64,000 nt of DNA from Trichobilharzia regenti (GCA_944472135.2 OX235263.1:16041517-16105516); one strand, 5' to 3'. Shown: positions 23,600 through 33,894, counted from the stretch's first letter. Notes: generated by a model from the letters alone, not told the origin. Translations and numbers: made by a program.

Positions 23600-25240
23600 A
23601 GCCACTTAAAATATTCGAACTTTCATAGATCGAAATCTATCAAGATACTCACAAAACTTCCTAACATCGTTTATATAATTTCATTATTTTCCATCACTTG
23701 ATTTGATTGGTAGAAGTGTTTCCCATATTTCCGGTTAGAGTATGAGTCAGTCCAATTGCACATGTCGGCTGTAGACTTGATGAACCAGGATTCGGTAATC
23801 CACCTCTATCTCTCCACCTACCTATATTATTTCTTAGAATTTTAAGCCACTAGCATCCCCTATTATGTGGTTGTGTATCCATGCACGCAGTGGAATTGCT
23901 GAGCATTTTTCTGAATTACTAATCTTGTCGATGTCAGTCATTCTCACCTTAGCTAAATTCTTATGTTCCAACAATCCGACTACTCCTGATCTAGAGTTTG
24001 ACCTATGTAGTTGACCTCACTCACAGTCATTGCAGGGTATTTCGTAAATTGTATTATTTTTTCTGATTGAGTCAATCGGTAGGATCTTTTAACCTACAGA
24101 GCTTAGCCAACCTGAGTGAGTTTGTAGATTCAAATGCCACTCTAATTGCTGCTTTATTAAGAATCCTTCGTAGGGTGGTCTCAGATGTCCGCTCCTTATA
24201 TGGTATAACTGTAGATGACTTATATGCTCTCTTATTTATGTCATCAATACTAGTTTCACAATTATTTTGATTTTGCTTTTGGTCTTTTTTGACCTTTTTA
24301 ATGAATTTTATCGGATGGTTATTTGATACCAGCACTTCGTCTATCTGTTTCATTTCATCATTTAGGCTTTTCGTTGTTGAACTAGATGGCGCTATTGCTC
24401 GGTTTGTTAGACACTTAACCAAGCCTGCCCCAAGAGTTAAAGAATGAGATGCATCAAAGTCTAATTATCTATTAGCAGAATGCGTTGGTTTTCTATAAAC
24501 GCTTGTGTGCAGTCTACCTTCTTCTATTCATTTCAGTTTACAACCTAACATAGCTAATTTTCCTTGTTCATTTTCGGATTCAAATGTGAATTTTATTCCC
24601 TCTACTAGTGGGTTCATATGTATGAAGAATCCAGATATATGTTGTTTTTAACACTGTGAAAGTGTCATCCACATGTCTGCTATGATAGGGGATATTGGTG
24701 ATCCCATTGCTACCCTTTCCCTCTCTTTACATATTTAGCCTTGGAATTCAGAGACAGTATATTTGAGGCATAACTAAATTACTAAGAAAAGTTCCTCAAT
24801 AGGGAGCTTTGTTCTATGAGTGAGTTCAGGATCTGCAGTTAGTCCTCTTTTAACTGCTTCTAAGGCTAAGACTAGTTATATCAAAACTAACCATTGTTTC
24901 ATCATTCTCTAGTTGAATGTCATTTAGTTTATTTTTTTACCTTATATTAATTAACTCGTCTAGAATTTGAACGATTTCTAATAGGGCATAATAATGGAGC
25001 TAAGTATTTTGATAACTCATAAGAAGAGGCATTCCTAAAATCTGCTCTTGGTCGTTTGAGGTAACCTGGATTATGTATTTTTATAGTACCATACCTCAAA
25101 CTAGCATTATTAGTTTTAGGCATTAAATAAACCATTAAGACTCATCCAGTGACGGCTTCATTCTTCATATTAAACCCGCTTTAGATTTCCTAACCTTATT
25201 CATTATTGTATCTACACAAAACTAGTAATGATAACGTGCA
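23600..25240 (-). mobile_element. PLE, antisense, decayed
   Basis: Minus-strand blocks in order: a degraded RT region (25240-24450), the frame 24422-24072 with DEMKQIDEVLVSNNHPIKFI, YKERTSETTLRRILNKAAIR and LRLAKLCRLKDPTDS, then the GIY-YIG tail (24060-23750), and finally the PLE 3' blocks 'ttgattggtagaagtg' near 23700. The subtype is the same as the plus PLE at 32446-33830 (YKEGTSETSLRRILNKAGIK). No intact protein. Confidence 0.75.
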
Positions 25241-25259
25241 ATGGGGATGACTCATTACT

Positions 25260-25900
25260 GTTACCGTAAATATGGAGGATACTACTACCAATCAAATCAA
25301 GCGATGGAAATTAATGAAATTATATAAACGACGTAAGAATGTTGTGTGAGTAGTATGATTTGGTTATGAGCAATAAAGTTTGCTCAAAATATGGTCATCA
25401 GTAAACATTACTGTATAGCACTGTGAGAATTTAATATAATGTATTTTAACCATTATGTAATTATACTCTACTACAGTGTAAGTGACTTATTCTTATATCA
25501 GTGGATAAAAACGAGTAGTGAAATGGCGTAAGAGAAGTCATCCATCAGTAGGGAAGCGTTTGTCGAATTGATTAAACCTAGTACTGATAAAGTAAACAAA
25601 TTATCAATCTGTCGGCAAGAGACTTTTCTGCAGCAGAAATAAAAGTACTGGGAGAAAATCTATATATACTTCAATCTAATCTTAGCACAGATAAAGCCTG
25701 ACAATGTCTTCGTTATCACTCAGTTTGTTGAAGGTCAGGGATCGTAACTGATGCATTTCAAACTGAATGACTAATTTGCTGCCAGGCACCGACAACATAA
25801 GCTTCGACCTATAGACTCTCAATATCTGTAGATGCTGAACAGTCTTGTACTGAAAACGAAACAATCATTTATTGCATGAAAGTTTCAGAAGCTGTCTATT
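25260..25900 (+). mobile_element. PLE terminal region and N-terminal fragment
   Basis: 25285-25420 repeats the PLE 3' blocks (compare 16205-16330 and 33660-33790). After 25500 a broken plus frame reads REAFVELIKPSTDKVNKLS and then FSAAEIKVLGENLYILQSN. This resembles the N-terminal PLE region that precedes the RT (LS..EL...I.VL..G..F). A 3' end followed by an N-terminus is expected where one copy has terminal repeats or where copies are in tandem; I cannot tell which. Confidence 0.5.
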
Positions 25901-25959
25901 CAGTATCGATTAGTTATTCATAAACGTATCCATTCATTTCAAACCATTTTTTACCTTGA

Positions 25960-26180
25960 TCGCGAGCCTGATTAGCTCAATGGAAATGTCTCTGAAGGCA
26001 GCATTGGGTGACACGGTTCCGGATCTCAGAAGGGACATGAGTTCCTTCGGGATTGTAGATATGCCTTACTGACTCATGAGTGCCAGCAAGCACGAAACCT
26101 AGCCTGAGCAAGGCTTCCTGTGGCCAATTGCCTACAACAGTCTAAAACCATTTGTCCGGAAATCATTCGAAGAAGTAACA
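25960..26180 (+). repeat. Possible tRNA-like repeat head
   Basis: TTAGCTCAATGG (25973-25984) fits a pol III A box, and GGTTCCGGATC about 45 bases on is a poor B box. Only one copy is seen in the window, so this is weak. Confidence 0.25.
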
Positions 26181-26354
26181 TTATTCTGTTATCCTTGATC
26201 TTTTTCTAAATTACACATGTTTATTTTGATTTCGAACTGGCTCCTTTTGTTGGTGTTGTTCTCATTGTTTGTCCGTTATTTTCCGATCTTGAGGCGAGCA
26301 ACCCAAAAAGTCGCTTCTCTCTAAACTTTAACTTAATGTAATCATCCCATTCTC

Positions 26355-27892
26355 AGGCATGAGGCTAGCAACCCCACCCTGTAAACAAAATTGCTACAGA
26401 ACCTTCAGCAGAATGAACCTCTTTGCACCAAAAGAAAAAGTCTGTGTGGGAACATGGAACGTCCGAACTATGTACGAGACTGGTCACCCAGAAGATAACC
26501 ACACGCACACCGAGGGCGTGGCTATCATGATGTCACCAACGGCAACGAAAGCCCTGATACAATGGGAGGCGATTTCGTCCAGGATAATGACCGCCAGGTT
26601 CAACTCCAAAGGAAGGAAAGTGTCAATCATACAATGTTATGCACCCACAAACAACGCAGACCTCGAAAAGAAAGAAGAATTCTACAGGCAACTACAGGCA
26701 ACAATGGACAATACTCCAGCTGGCGACATGAAAATACTAATGGGAGACATGAACGCCAAACTGGGACCAGACAATACGGGAAGGGAACTCATCATGGGTA
26801 GAGAAGCTCTAGGAGAAATGAATGAAAACGGAGAACTCTTCGCCGACTTCTGCGCCTTCAACGAACTGGTGATTGGTGGCAGTGTATACAAGCACAAAGA
26901 TATCCACAAGGCTACATGGGTGTCACCAGACGGGCAAACCAAAAACCAAATCGACTTCATCTCAATCTCAAGGAAGTGGAGGCGCAGCCTACTGGACACA
27001 AAAGCAAGAAGAGGAGCAGACGTTGGCTCAGACCACTATCTCGTACAAGGGACAATCCAAATCAAATTAAAAGCTTTCAGGGAATCAGGAGCTGCAGATA
27101 GACCACAAGCCAAGTTCAACACTCAAAAGCTGAAGGACCAGGCTACAAAGGACATCTTCATTGCAAGCATAAAGGACAAAGCCGAGACACAAATCAACAC
27201 CAGCGAAAGGTCAGCGTCGAAAAGCACTGGAACAACTTGAAAACGGTGTGGAGCCAAACCTGCATAGAAATTCTAGGCAGAAAAAAGAGACAGGACAAAC
27301 AGTGGCTCACTACGGACACTTGGAAACTAATAGAAGAGAGAAGGACAGTGAAGCAAAAGATTATCCAGTGCACTGACGAGCAACAAAAACAGGAGCTGAA
27401 TGCAAGCTACAATACACTGAACAAAAGAGTGAAGAAAGTGCCAGGGAAGACAAAAGAAAATATTATGAAACCATGGCAAACGAAGCAGAACAAGCTGCAG
27501 GCAAAGGAGACCTCGCCACACTCTACCAAACAACTAGGAACCTTTCGGGCAAACGTTCGACACAGATTAAGCCAATAAAGGACGACAATGGAAAGTCAAT
27601 CACCAAAGAGGTGGAACAGAGAAAGCACTGGGTTGAACACTTCAAAAGACTTCTAAATCGTCCGCCACCTACAACACGTCCACAATACCAACAACGGAAG
27701 CAGAACTACCAGTGAACACTGACCCCCCGACGAAATCAGAAGTCCTGAATGCAATCAAGATGCTTAAAACTGGGAAAACACCGGGACCAGATGGAATCCC
27801 AGCAGAAGCTTTGAAAATAGACCCAGAGACAACAGCGGACTTGATGACACCACTGCTGGAGAAGGTGTGGAAAGAGAGCAAAAGAGTGATCC
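26355..27892 (+). mobile_element. RTE-clade LINE (SR2-like), 5' half
   Basis: The best-preserved RTE here: a short 5' leader with 'tgaggctagcaacccca', an endonuclease frame, a linker and the beginning of the reverse transcriptase. It stops abruptly at 27892, where a SINE fragment follows. Relative to other RTE copies a piece of the endonuclease is deleted near 26483. Its frames are longer and its codons cleaner than in the other copies, so it is among the younger insertions. Confidence 0.85.
26359..27240 (+). pseudogene. RTE apurinic-type endonuclease (internally deleted)
   Basis: This open frame of 293 codons encodes the nuclease that nicks target DNA for RTE insertion. VCVGTWNVRTMYETG near residues 28-42 holds the conserved Asn. 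The frame then jumps to HTEGVAIMM. The segment that normally carries the catalytic Glu (as in ISETRW) is missing, about 80-90 residues by my recollection of the family. Later motifs are present: IIQCYAPTNNADLEKK, ILMGDMNAKLG (the GDMN box), KNQIDFISI and GSDHYLV (the SDH box). The first ATG is used by default; MNLFAPKEK at residue 19 is an equally good start. Loss of the Glu segment makes it inactive. Confidence 0.85.
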
Positions 27893-27925
27893 AGTTTTCT
27901 CTGGTTTTTTCAATCGTCCTCTAAT
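27237..27925 (+). pseudogene. RTE linker and RT fingers, two frameshifts
   Basis: Downstream of the endonuclease the protein continues in new frames. 27237-27480 reads KKRQDKQWLTTDTWKLIEER. 27473-27715 reads MANEAEQAAGKGDLATLYQT and then SITKEVEQRKHWVEHFKRLL. 27712-27892 reads PPTKSEVLNAIKMLKTGKTP then GPDGIPAEALK, the RT fingers region. The palm is absent because the element ends at 27892. Two frame changes separate three otherwise good segments. Confidence 0.85.
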
Positions 27926-27990
27926 TGATGTTGATTCGTGACTGAACCTGCAATCAAGCGAATCCCTACAAACCAGCACTTCATTACATA
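27893..27990 (+). repeat. Family R SINE, 3' fragment
   Basis: 'gtgatccagttttctctggt', 'tcctctaattgatgttgat', 'ctacaaaccagcac' resemble the 3' body of the SINEs at 32000-32080. It marks the break point of the RTE. Confidence 0.5.
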
Positions 27991-28124
27991 AATATAAAAT
28001 TTCTTTGATTATTCAATTACAATGACAGCTTACATCACATAGTTCAGTAGCTGTTTGAAGAACTACATTATTTCATGTTTTGGTTAACTCATGTTCCTTT
28101 TTTTAATAATAGTGATAATAATGA

Positions 28125-28210
28125 TTCACTTTATTCCAAAAACAGTACTTGTGATGCAGAATAACATTTTCAGCACTGATCACAATATTCCATCTAATTT
28201 CCTCAAATTA
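28125..28210 (-). mobile_element. 3' end of CR1-like LINE, antisense
   Basis: Reverse complement of the LINE end at 18590-18660: CTTTATTCCAAAAACAGTAC, then 'gatgcagaataacattttcagcactg'. Confidence 0.6.
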
Positions 28211-28319
28211 TAAATAAAAATTAATCACACAAAAAAGTTTCCACATTTACAATAGAGGTAGTGTCAAAAACATGCAGCATATAAAATGGAAATAACAATA
28301 ATAATGATAACAGCTAGGG

Positions 28320-28638
28320 TGTAACAACAGAAGACAAGGGCCAGGCAACAGATCGTTTTATTATGAAAATCAACACGTATTTATACATATTTCAGACAAC
28401 ATTATTATAGACAAGCGCAGTCATCTGATTGGTTGTTTAGGTAGACAAACGCAGGCTTCTGATTGGTTGTTTCGGGATTCCTTGACAAACAGAGTTCTCT
28501 ATCTGCGAATCATATTTTGCCACGTTAACTTCGCTGTGATTGGTTGTTGACTCAGCCTTGTTCACGGCCCATATTAGTGACCTAGACCTTAACGTAGATT
28601 AGTGCCAACCAATCGGCTAGCAGCCTGCTCTCACCACA
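28320..28638 (-). repeat. LTR (3' LTR by element orientation)
   Basis: On the plus strand it starts TGTAACAACAG and ends CTCACCACA. It contains two CTGATTGGTTG copies and a CTGTGATTGGTTG, CCAAT-box-like in reverse. Nearly identical to 29061-29379. Confidence 0.9.
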
Positions 28639-29129
28639 CTCGTCCCCCCGTCAAATACGTGCGACTGAAGTCGGCTTGATCTACTTGGTGCAGGCGTCAT
28701 CGTTGGCTTGTCTCGCTGTATCCATTTCTGGAGCTCGCTGACGTTCACGCGCCTCTCATTGTTCGCCATTGCGACTGTGTCTGCGTAACCCCATCTCGAA
28801 GTGACCATATGTGGTCCTTCCCACTTTGGAAACTGTTTGCCTGACCCTGTCGAACATTCGTGCATACTTCGGCCCACACCTTCATATGCTGCTTTCGCCC
28901 GACCTCCCAGCAGCGTCTCAAGTAGCAGCTCCATCGCTGACAGATCTTGAACGCCACTCAACTGCGCAGAAGCCTTGAAGTCCTGCCCGAAGATCCATAT
29001 GTCTCCATCAAAAACTGCAGGGTATAGGCTTTTCATTTGTCGGTAGGCAGCGACACCAAATGTAACAACAGAAGACAAGGGCCAGGCAACAGATCGTTTT
29101 ATTATGAAAATCAACACGTATTTATACAT
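28617..29129 (-). CDS. Short open frame of the TRIM-like element
   Basis: A 170-codon minus-strand frame that begins inside the 5' LTR, crosses the whole interior and ends inside the 3' LTR. The interior part reads MKSLYPAVFDGDIWIFGQDF, then SAMELLLETLLGGRAKAAYE, and near its end KQFPKWEGPHMV and RRVNVSELQKWIQRD. The last part resembles the C-terminal tail of Gypsy-type integrases (a W.GP(Y/H) motif and a closing region). The first part could be Gag-derived. I read it as a Gag start fused to a Pol end by internal deletion. Whether a protein is made is unknown; the frame may be open only because the element is young. MKSLYP at about 29036 is a more natural start. Confidence 0.5.
   Translation of the reverse strand: MYKYVLIFIIKRSVAWPLSSVVTFGVAAYRQMKSLYPAVFDGDIWIFGQDFKASAQLSGVQDLSAMELLLETLLGGRAKAAYEGVGRSMHECSTGSGKQFPKWEGPHMVTSRWGYADTVAMANNERRVNVSELQKWIQRDKPTMTPAPSRSSRLQSHVFDGGTSVVRAGC
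28639..28656 (-). promoter_or_regulatory. Polypurine tract
   Basis: On the minus strand GACGGGGGGACGAG directly precedes the 3' LTR (TGTGGTG). Such a tract primes plus-strand DNA synthesis. Confidence 0.65.
29042..29060 (-). promoter_or_regulatory. Primer-binding-like site
   Basis: On the minus strand the 5' LTR ends in ...TTGTTACA and is followed by TT and then TGGTGTCGCTGCC. A TGG-starting site here is where a tRNA 3' CCA end would anneal to prime reverse transcription. The matching tRNA would end GGCAGCGACACCA. Confidence 0.6.
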
Positions 29130-29379
29130 ATTTCAGACAATATTATTATAGACAAGCGCAGTCATCTGATTGGTTGTTTAGGTAGACAAACGCAGGCTTC
29201 TGATTGGTTGTTTCGGGATTCCTTGACAAACAGAATTCTCTATCTGCGAATCATAGTTTGCCACGTTAACTTCGCTGTGATTGGTTGTTGACTCAGCCTT
29301 GTTCACGGCCCATATTAGTGACCTAGACCTTAACGTAGATTAGTGCCAACCAATCGGCTAGCAGCCTGCTCTCACCACA
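29061..29379 (-). repeat. LTR (5' LTR by element orientation)
   Basis: Same ends and length as 28320-28638; differences seen near the CAGACAA(C/T)ATTATTAT, CAGA(G/A)TTCTC and CATA(T/G)TTTG positions. Confidence 0.9.
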
Positions 29380-29384
29380 AGGGT

Positions 29385-29845
29385 AATAACAATAATAATA
29401 ATACAAGTGAAAATTTCCGTGGGCTTGTTTCACACAGTATTGGCAATGTGGTATAGGAATCCTGACATGTTTAAAAATATTGGTTATAATGTTCTCTTTA
29501 CATGATATGGTGAGGGGAAAAACAAAAAATACAGCTATCATGGAGATAAGTTGGCGTTTGCAATTTTGAGAGTAAAACCAGCGAAGAAGCAACAGGACCA
29601 TAAATATAATAGAAATAATAAAAGTAAAATTTGAAGGTATATAAGGACGGATGGATGGAGGAAATTGTTTATTTACTAGATGCAAAAAGGTTAGTTAATT
29701 CTTACCTGACACTATTTTTATCACATAAAATAGGTGCCAAGTATGGTATCATAGAATTTTTATACTTAGACGTGCGAGCATACAGTTTTGTGAAGTTAAT
29801 TCTTGTTCTACCTGAGGAGATGCAACAGATGTGAATATATATATT
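29385..29845. other. No gene seen
   Basis: AT-rich. A chance 120-codon minus frame that runs through it has no family motif. Confidence 0.4.
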
Positions 29846-31165
29846 ACCTTCAGTTCCGTCCGCTTGTAGTAGAAACAATGCTTCCTAGATAGTTATATGG
29901 GTAAAGGAGGTTGCTTCTTTTAGGTTCCTCCCATTTATGCTGGCTGATTGTTGTCGGTTGTTGTTGTTGTTGCTGTCGATGTTGGTGTTGGCCAGGAATC
30001 TTGATCACCTCTGCTTTCTCTATGTTCACCTGAAGGGAGTCCTATCTTCTCTGGATGCTTCTTCTACCACCAACTTGTTCCTTTTCATTTGCATATCTTC
30101 CAGTTTGTGGGAAATTAGACATATATATCGCATCGGCGAACTCCAGACCCTCCAAGTTTTTTTGTGTGAGTCCATTTTATGCCTGTTTCCTCGCTGCTCT
30201 CCACTGTCTCTCGCACTATTTAGTCTACCGCAATCACCAAAATCATTGGAGTTAGTAGGCATCCAGCCAGGCAGCCTTGTCTTACTCCTATCTTCACTTC
30301 GAAGGGTGCCGTAAGTTTCCCGTTGTGGATTACCTTGCATGCAGCATTGTCACACAACTGTTGGATGAGATGTATAATTGTCAACGGCACTCTGTAGTAG
30401 CGAAGTAGTTTCCAAATCATCTCTCGATCGACTCTGTCGAACGCCTTTTCAAAGTCAATGAAGTTGACTGAGATGGAGAGGTTACTGCAGTTTCAAGCTC
30501 TGTTCAGTGACGATCCGTAGTTTTGATAGATGCATGACTTGTTCCTCCTGAATCCAGCCTGTCCCGGTTGGAGTTTTCCATTCAAGGCTTATTTGATTCT
30601 CTCCAGGATGAAACGGCCTATTATTCTACTTAGGATGGAAAAGTGCATAATGCCGCGCCAAATCTTGCATTGATGTAAGTCTCCTTTCTTGGCAGTTTGA
30701 ATAAGTAGCCTTTCTTTCAATCTGCATGTAAATTGCCCCCTTTCCACACCCTCTCCAGTAGTGGCGTCATCAAGTCCGCTGTTGTCTCTGTGAGGATTCC
30801 ATCTGGTCCTGCTGCTTTTGCTGGTTTTTAGCATTTTGATTTCCTCCAGGATTTCTGTTCTCATTGGAGGGTTGGTGTCCACTGGTCGCTCTGCTTCCGC
30901 TGTTGGGATTACTCGGCGCATTGCATGTGGGAGCCCGGTGTTTCTTTCGCTCCACCTCTTTGGTAACTGACTTTCCGTTGTCTTCCTTCACTGGTTTTAT
31001 TTTTATTAAACCTTTCTCTGATAGGTATTTAGTTGTTCGGTAGAGTGTTGCAAGGTCTCTCCCCTATATCTTCAGCTTGTTCTGCTTCACTTACCATAGC
31101 TTTATAATATTTCATTTTGCCTCCCATGGAAATCATCTTTACTCTCTTGTTCAGTGTATTGTTGC
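29846..31165 (-). pseudogene. RTE LINE reverse transcriptase region, antisense
   Basis: Read 31165 to 29846 this gives the RTE linker, the fingers region, then the palm. KSMIWKLLRYYRVP-type sequence is seen at 30420-30220, with KIGVRQGCLAGCLL, then the catalytic box near 30140-30129 as EFADAI where EFADDI is expected, so the second catalytic Asp is changed. The thumb region with the CAACAACA block follows at about 29955-29985. Several frameshifts separate the segments. The 3' end beyond the YLGSIV region is absent. Confidence 0.85.
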
Positions 31166-31184
31166 TTGTATTCATGTATGTAGA

Positions 31185-31213
31185 CAGAGAGAGGGAGAGA
31201 GAGAGAGAGAGGG
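31185..31213. repeat. GA microsatellite
   Basis: An almost pure (GA)n run at the 5' edge of the antisense RTE. Confidence 0.85.
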
Positions 31214-31215
31214 AA

Positions 31216-31604
31216 ATGTATTTTGTTTTCTGAGATTCACTGACTTTTGATAAATGTATTCATCTGCTAATATTTTTTATATTCACTTTGTCATAGATGA
31301 GTATCTTACTTCATATTCTGGCTATAAAAAAACATCACTTGTATTGTTCAGTCTATTTTTATATTACCTATTATTATTATTATTATGAATGCTTTTTGTA
31401 TGATAATGTTCAAACTAAATAGATGCCTATTTGCTGGACAGTTTCATTAATAAAGTATAACTGAAAGCTAAATATATATAAATATTGCTAATTAAAACAT
31501 TAAGCAATGATTTATTTATTCTAATGGAAACGAAAGGATATTTTAAAGTACAGAAAATAAATATGCATAAATCTTGAGCACTGTGGTAGTAAGCAATTCC
31601 ACAT
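31216..31604. other. No gene seen
   Basis: AT-rich, with an ATT repeat near 31371-31386. Confidence 0.4.
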
Positions 31605-31750
31605 TACAGGATTTCATTATGAGCTGACATCAGTTAGAGAACCATTGGAAAACCTGGGAGTACTTGACAGCTGTTTCGTCCCAGTTTGAGACTCTTCATC
31701 AGTACGCACCAACATCGAGGTTTCAAACCCAGGACCTTCTAGTTGCAAGC
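31605..31750 (-). repeat. Family R tRNA-hammerhead SINE, antisense
   Basis: The reverse complement holds part of the tRNA-like head (31750-31710, B box decayed), the ribozyme at 31705-31660 and the 3' body. The core start reads ATGAAGAG where intact copies read CTGAAGAG. The conserved first C is therefore lost, and helix I has one mismatch (GTACTG with AAGTAC). Predicted inactive. Confidence 0.75.
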
Positions 31751-31756
31751 CGAGCT

Positions 31757-32090
31757 AGTAGTGTGCAGCAGGTTGGGTGTGAATACTAATACTCACCGAA
31801 AACATTGGCTAGCTGTCGCGCTATGTCGTGAATTGGCAGAAGTTAGAATTCATGTGCCATTGGACGGGATCCCAGGGGCTTAATGGTCTACCAGCTGGCT
31901 CGTACTGTAAGCACGAGGTCCTGGGTTCGAATCCTGACGGGTGCGTACTGCTGAAGAGTCCCAAACTAGGACGAAACAGCTGTCCAGTACTCCCAGGTTT
32001 TCCAATGGTTCTCTAACTAATGTCAGCTCATGATGAAATCCTGAAACCAATCAAATCCCTACAAACCAACACTTGAATACCAATGAGATG
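31757..32090 (+). repeat. Family R tRNA-hammerhead SINE, copy 1 of a tandem pair
   Basis: Parts in order: a 5' extension 'gtgcagcaggttgggtgtga' to 'tgtcgtgaattggcagaagtta'; a tRNA-like segment with A-box-like GGGGCTTAATGG and B box GGTTCGAATCC; an intact hammerhead (31945-31990); a 3' body 'caggttttccaatggttctc', 'taactaatgtcagctcatga', 'tgaaatcctgaa'; and a tail 'tccctacaaaccaac'. The next copy starts about 395 bases further on in the same orientation. Probably transcribed by RNA polymerase III. Confidence 0.85.
31945..31990 (+). ncRNA. Type I hammerhead ribozyme, short helix III (intact core)
   Basis: Helix I: GTACTG (31945-31950) pairs with CAGTAC (31985-31990). Core CTGAAGA is at 31951-31957. 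Helix II: GTCC (31958-31961) pairs with GGAC (31969-31972) around a 7-base loop. GAAA is at 31973-31976. A minimal helix III is made from CAGCTG. The cleavage site is GTC, after C31984. All universally conserved core bases (CUGANGA, GAAA, NUH) are present. GGG before and CCC after helix I can extend it beyond an internal loop. Confidence 0.88.
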
Positions 32091-32154
32091 CTCACTGGCG
32101 ACTGGCCCTATTCAGGTAGGTAGTTACCTGGGTTCCAGTGGGAAGTCGTGACCA

Positions 32155-32445
32155 GTAGGGTGCAGCTGGTCGGGTGTGAGGACAAATACTCGCCGAAGAC
32201 ATTGGCTAGCGGTCGCGCTATGTCGTGAATTGGCAGAAGTTAGAATTCAAGGACCATTGGATCGGGTCCCAGTGGCTTAATGGTATACGAGCTCGCCTTG
32301 TAACCGGAAGGTCCTGGGTTCGAATCCCGGTGGGTGCGTACTGCTGAAGAGTCCCAAACTAGGACGAAACAGCTGTCCAGTACTCCCAGGTTTTCCAATG
32401 GTTCTCTAACTGATGTCAGCTCATGATGAAATCCTGAAATCCATG
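32155..32445 (+). repeat. Family R tRNA-hammerhead SINE, copy 2 of a tandem pair
   Basis: Same layout as copy 1 with better preserved boxes: A box TGGCTTAATGG (32273-32283) and B box GGTTCGAATCC (32317-32327), then the ribozyme (32338-32383) and the 3' body to 'tgaaatcctgaaat'. Copies 1 and 2 differ by scattered changes in the head and hardly at all in the ribozyme. Confidence 0.88.
32338..32383 (+). ncRNA. Type I hammerhead ribozyme, short helix III (intact core)
   Basis: Same as 31945-31990: GTACTG with CAGTAC, CTGAAGA, GTCC with GGAC, GAAA, CAGCTG and a GTC cleavage site after C32377. It begins about ten bases after the pol III B box. Confidence 0.88.
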
Positions 32446-33830
32446 TTTTTTGTTTATTAGATGTATCACACAGTGGGACACAGTCAATCCTAGGATGAAA
32501 TTGCCACTTGAGGACATAATGCCGAGAGCACAGCTATGCCTAACTTCTATAACATTTAAATTCCAGGGGAAAATATACAAACAAACTGAGGGAGTTTCCA
32601 TAGGATCAGCAATGTCCCCAGTTTTGGCAGATATATTCATGCATAGTTGGGAAAACATAGCGATTGAAACGTTGAACCCCACCTCAATATTATGTCGGAG
32701 GTATCTCAAAGACACACCCACTGTAATTACAACACGGAATACAGATAGATTTTTTGAAAACATCAACTCAGAGGTGGAGGCAAAGTCAGGAAGGGGAACC
32801 TCCAATGTTAGATTGTCGCGTAAAAAGGAAAGAAGATGGGAAGTTTAACACTAGTGTTTACAGGAAACACACTTTCGAACAGATATTTGGACTTCCGATC
32901 ATCCCATCCTATGTCAGTGAAAATCTGATTGGTGAAAATGTCTAAGTAATAGAGAATAAGAACTCTGTAGTACCAAGGAAAATCAAAGACAGGAAGTGTG
33001 ACATACAAAAGAAGCTTAGAAACTTAATAATTACCCTGATAAATTAGTCAGAAAATACGTAAGGATAGTAGTGATAATAATAATAACAATAATAATAGTA
33101 ATGACGACATCAAGAATAAGGAATCTTAATCATCAGTAGTAATTCCATACAAGGAAGGAACCTCGGAAACCAGCTTACGCAGAATTCTTAACAAGGCTGG
33201 AATAAAAGTGGCTGGCATTCAAACTCCCCACAAACTCGATTACAAACAAGCTTTGTCGGTTGAAGAATCAATTCTGTGGAGCCGACTAAACAAAACAATT
33301 TGGTCGATCTAATCCGATGTCTGCAATGACTGTGAGGTCGAATACATAAGTCAGAGTAGTAGAACAGGTGCAGTCAGTCAGACTAGCTGAACATAAAAAC
33401 CTAGCAAAATCTAGATTGGTTGATCCGACACTTGGATAAGAAATCTGGAGAATAGTTCAGCTATAGCACTCACTACATGCAATTACACACAACCATACCG
33501 ATAGGCTGGATAGGATAAGATGACAGTTTTAGAATCTAATTTAGCAGCTGAATGGAGGGAGAGACTGATAACGGAAACTTTGTTCATTGAATCAACAGAA
33601 GAGAATATGTGTAATAGGAATGATTCAACAGCTGTCCACCCAGATATCTGGAGAATTTCCTACCCAAACGACGAGAAATAGGAGAGAACAAAGGAAACTA
33701 TATAACTCAAGTTTCGAAACCGCGTAATCATAACTGATATGATCATGAACAATAAATTTTGTTCGAAACTGTGTCATCCAGTAAATAGTACTGTTTCACT
33801 CACTATGTGATACATCTAATAAACAAACTA
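32446..33830 (+). pseudogene. Penelope-like element, RT to 3' end
   Basis: It starts inside the reverse transcriptase. ITFKFQGKIYKQTEGVSIGS followed by AMSPVLADIFM (32555-32640) is the conserved PLE RT block. The catalytic region that should read RYVDDT is RYLKDT (about 32698-32716), so both aspartates are gone. Then come linker sequences, IPYKEGTSETSLRRILNKAG (33147-33200) and HKLDYKQALSVEES. A broken GIY-YIG region follows (CNDCEVEYI at about 33318), and finally the PLE 3' blocks at 33660-33790. An AAT repeat near 33070-33100 interrupts it. Confidence 0.8.
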
Positions 33831-33894
33831 ATATGAAAATTCAGATAATGAACTTCAGGCATTATAAGCACGCATTAACACAATTAACACTAAT

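Larger units (their letters stand above)
28316..29383 (-). mobile_element. Compact non-autonomous LTR retrotransposon (TRIM-like), family L
   Basis: Two 319-bp LTRs (28320-28638 and 29061-29379) differ at about three positions, so the insertion is recent. Each starts TG and ends CA. The 4-bp target duplication AGGG lies at 28316-28319 and 29380-29383. The 422-bp interior has a primer-binding-like site next to the LTR at 29061 and a purine tract next to the LTR at 28638, which sets the direction as minus. LTR size and 4-bp duplication suit a Gypsy-type element such as Boudicca, but the family name needs a search. It lacks reverse transcriptase, so it must borrow enzymes. Confidence 0.9.

Noticed and set aside
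26359..27240. A host DNA-repair endonuclease gene
   Set aside because: Although the frame is long and has AP-endonuclease motifs, it has the RTE leader, continues into the RTE reverse transcriptase and lacks the catalytic Glu segment.
32273..32327. A tRNA gene, because of good A and B boxes
   Set aside because: No cloverleaf with acceptor pairing, and the same boxes recur in SINE copies with bodies and ribozymes. The same holds for 4405-4475, 31857-31940 and 51025-51085.
32416..32805. A 129-codon minus-strand protein
   Set aside because: Antisense of the PLE reverse transcriptase block KQTEGVSIGSAMSP on the plus strand.
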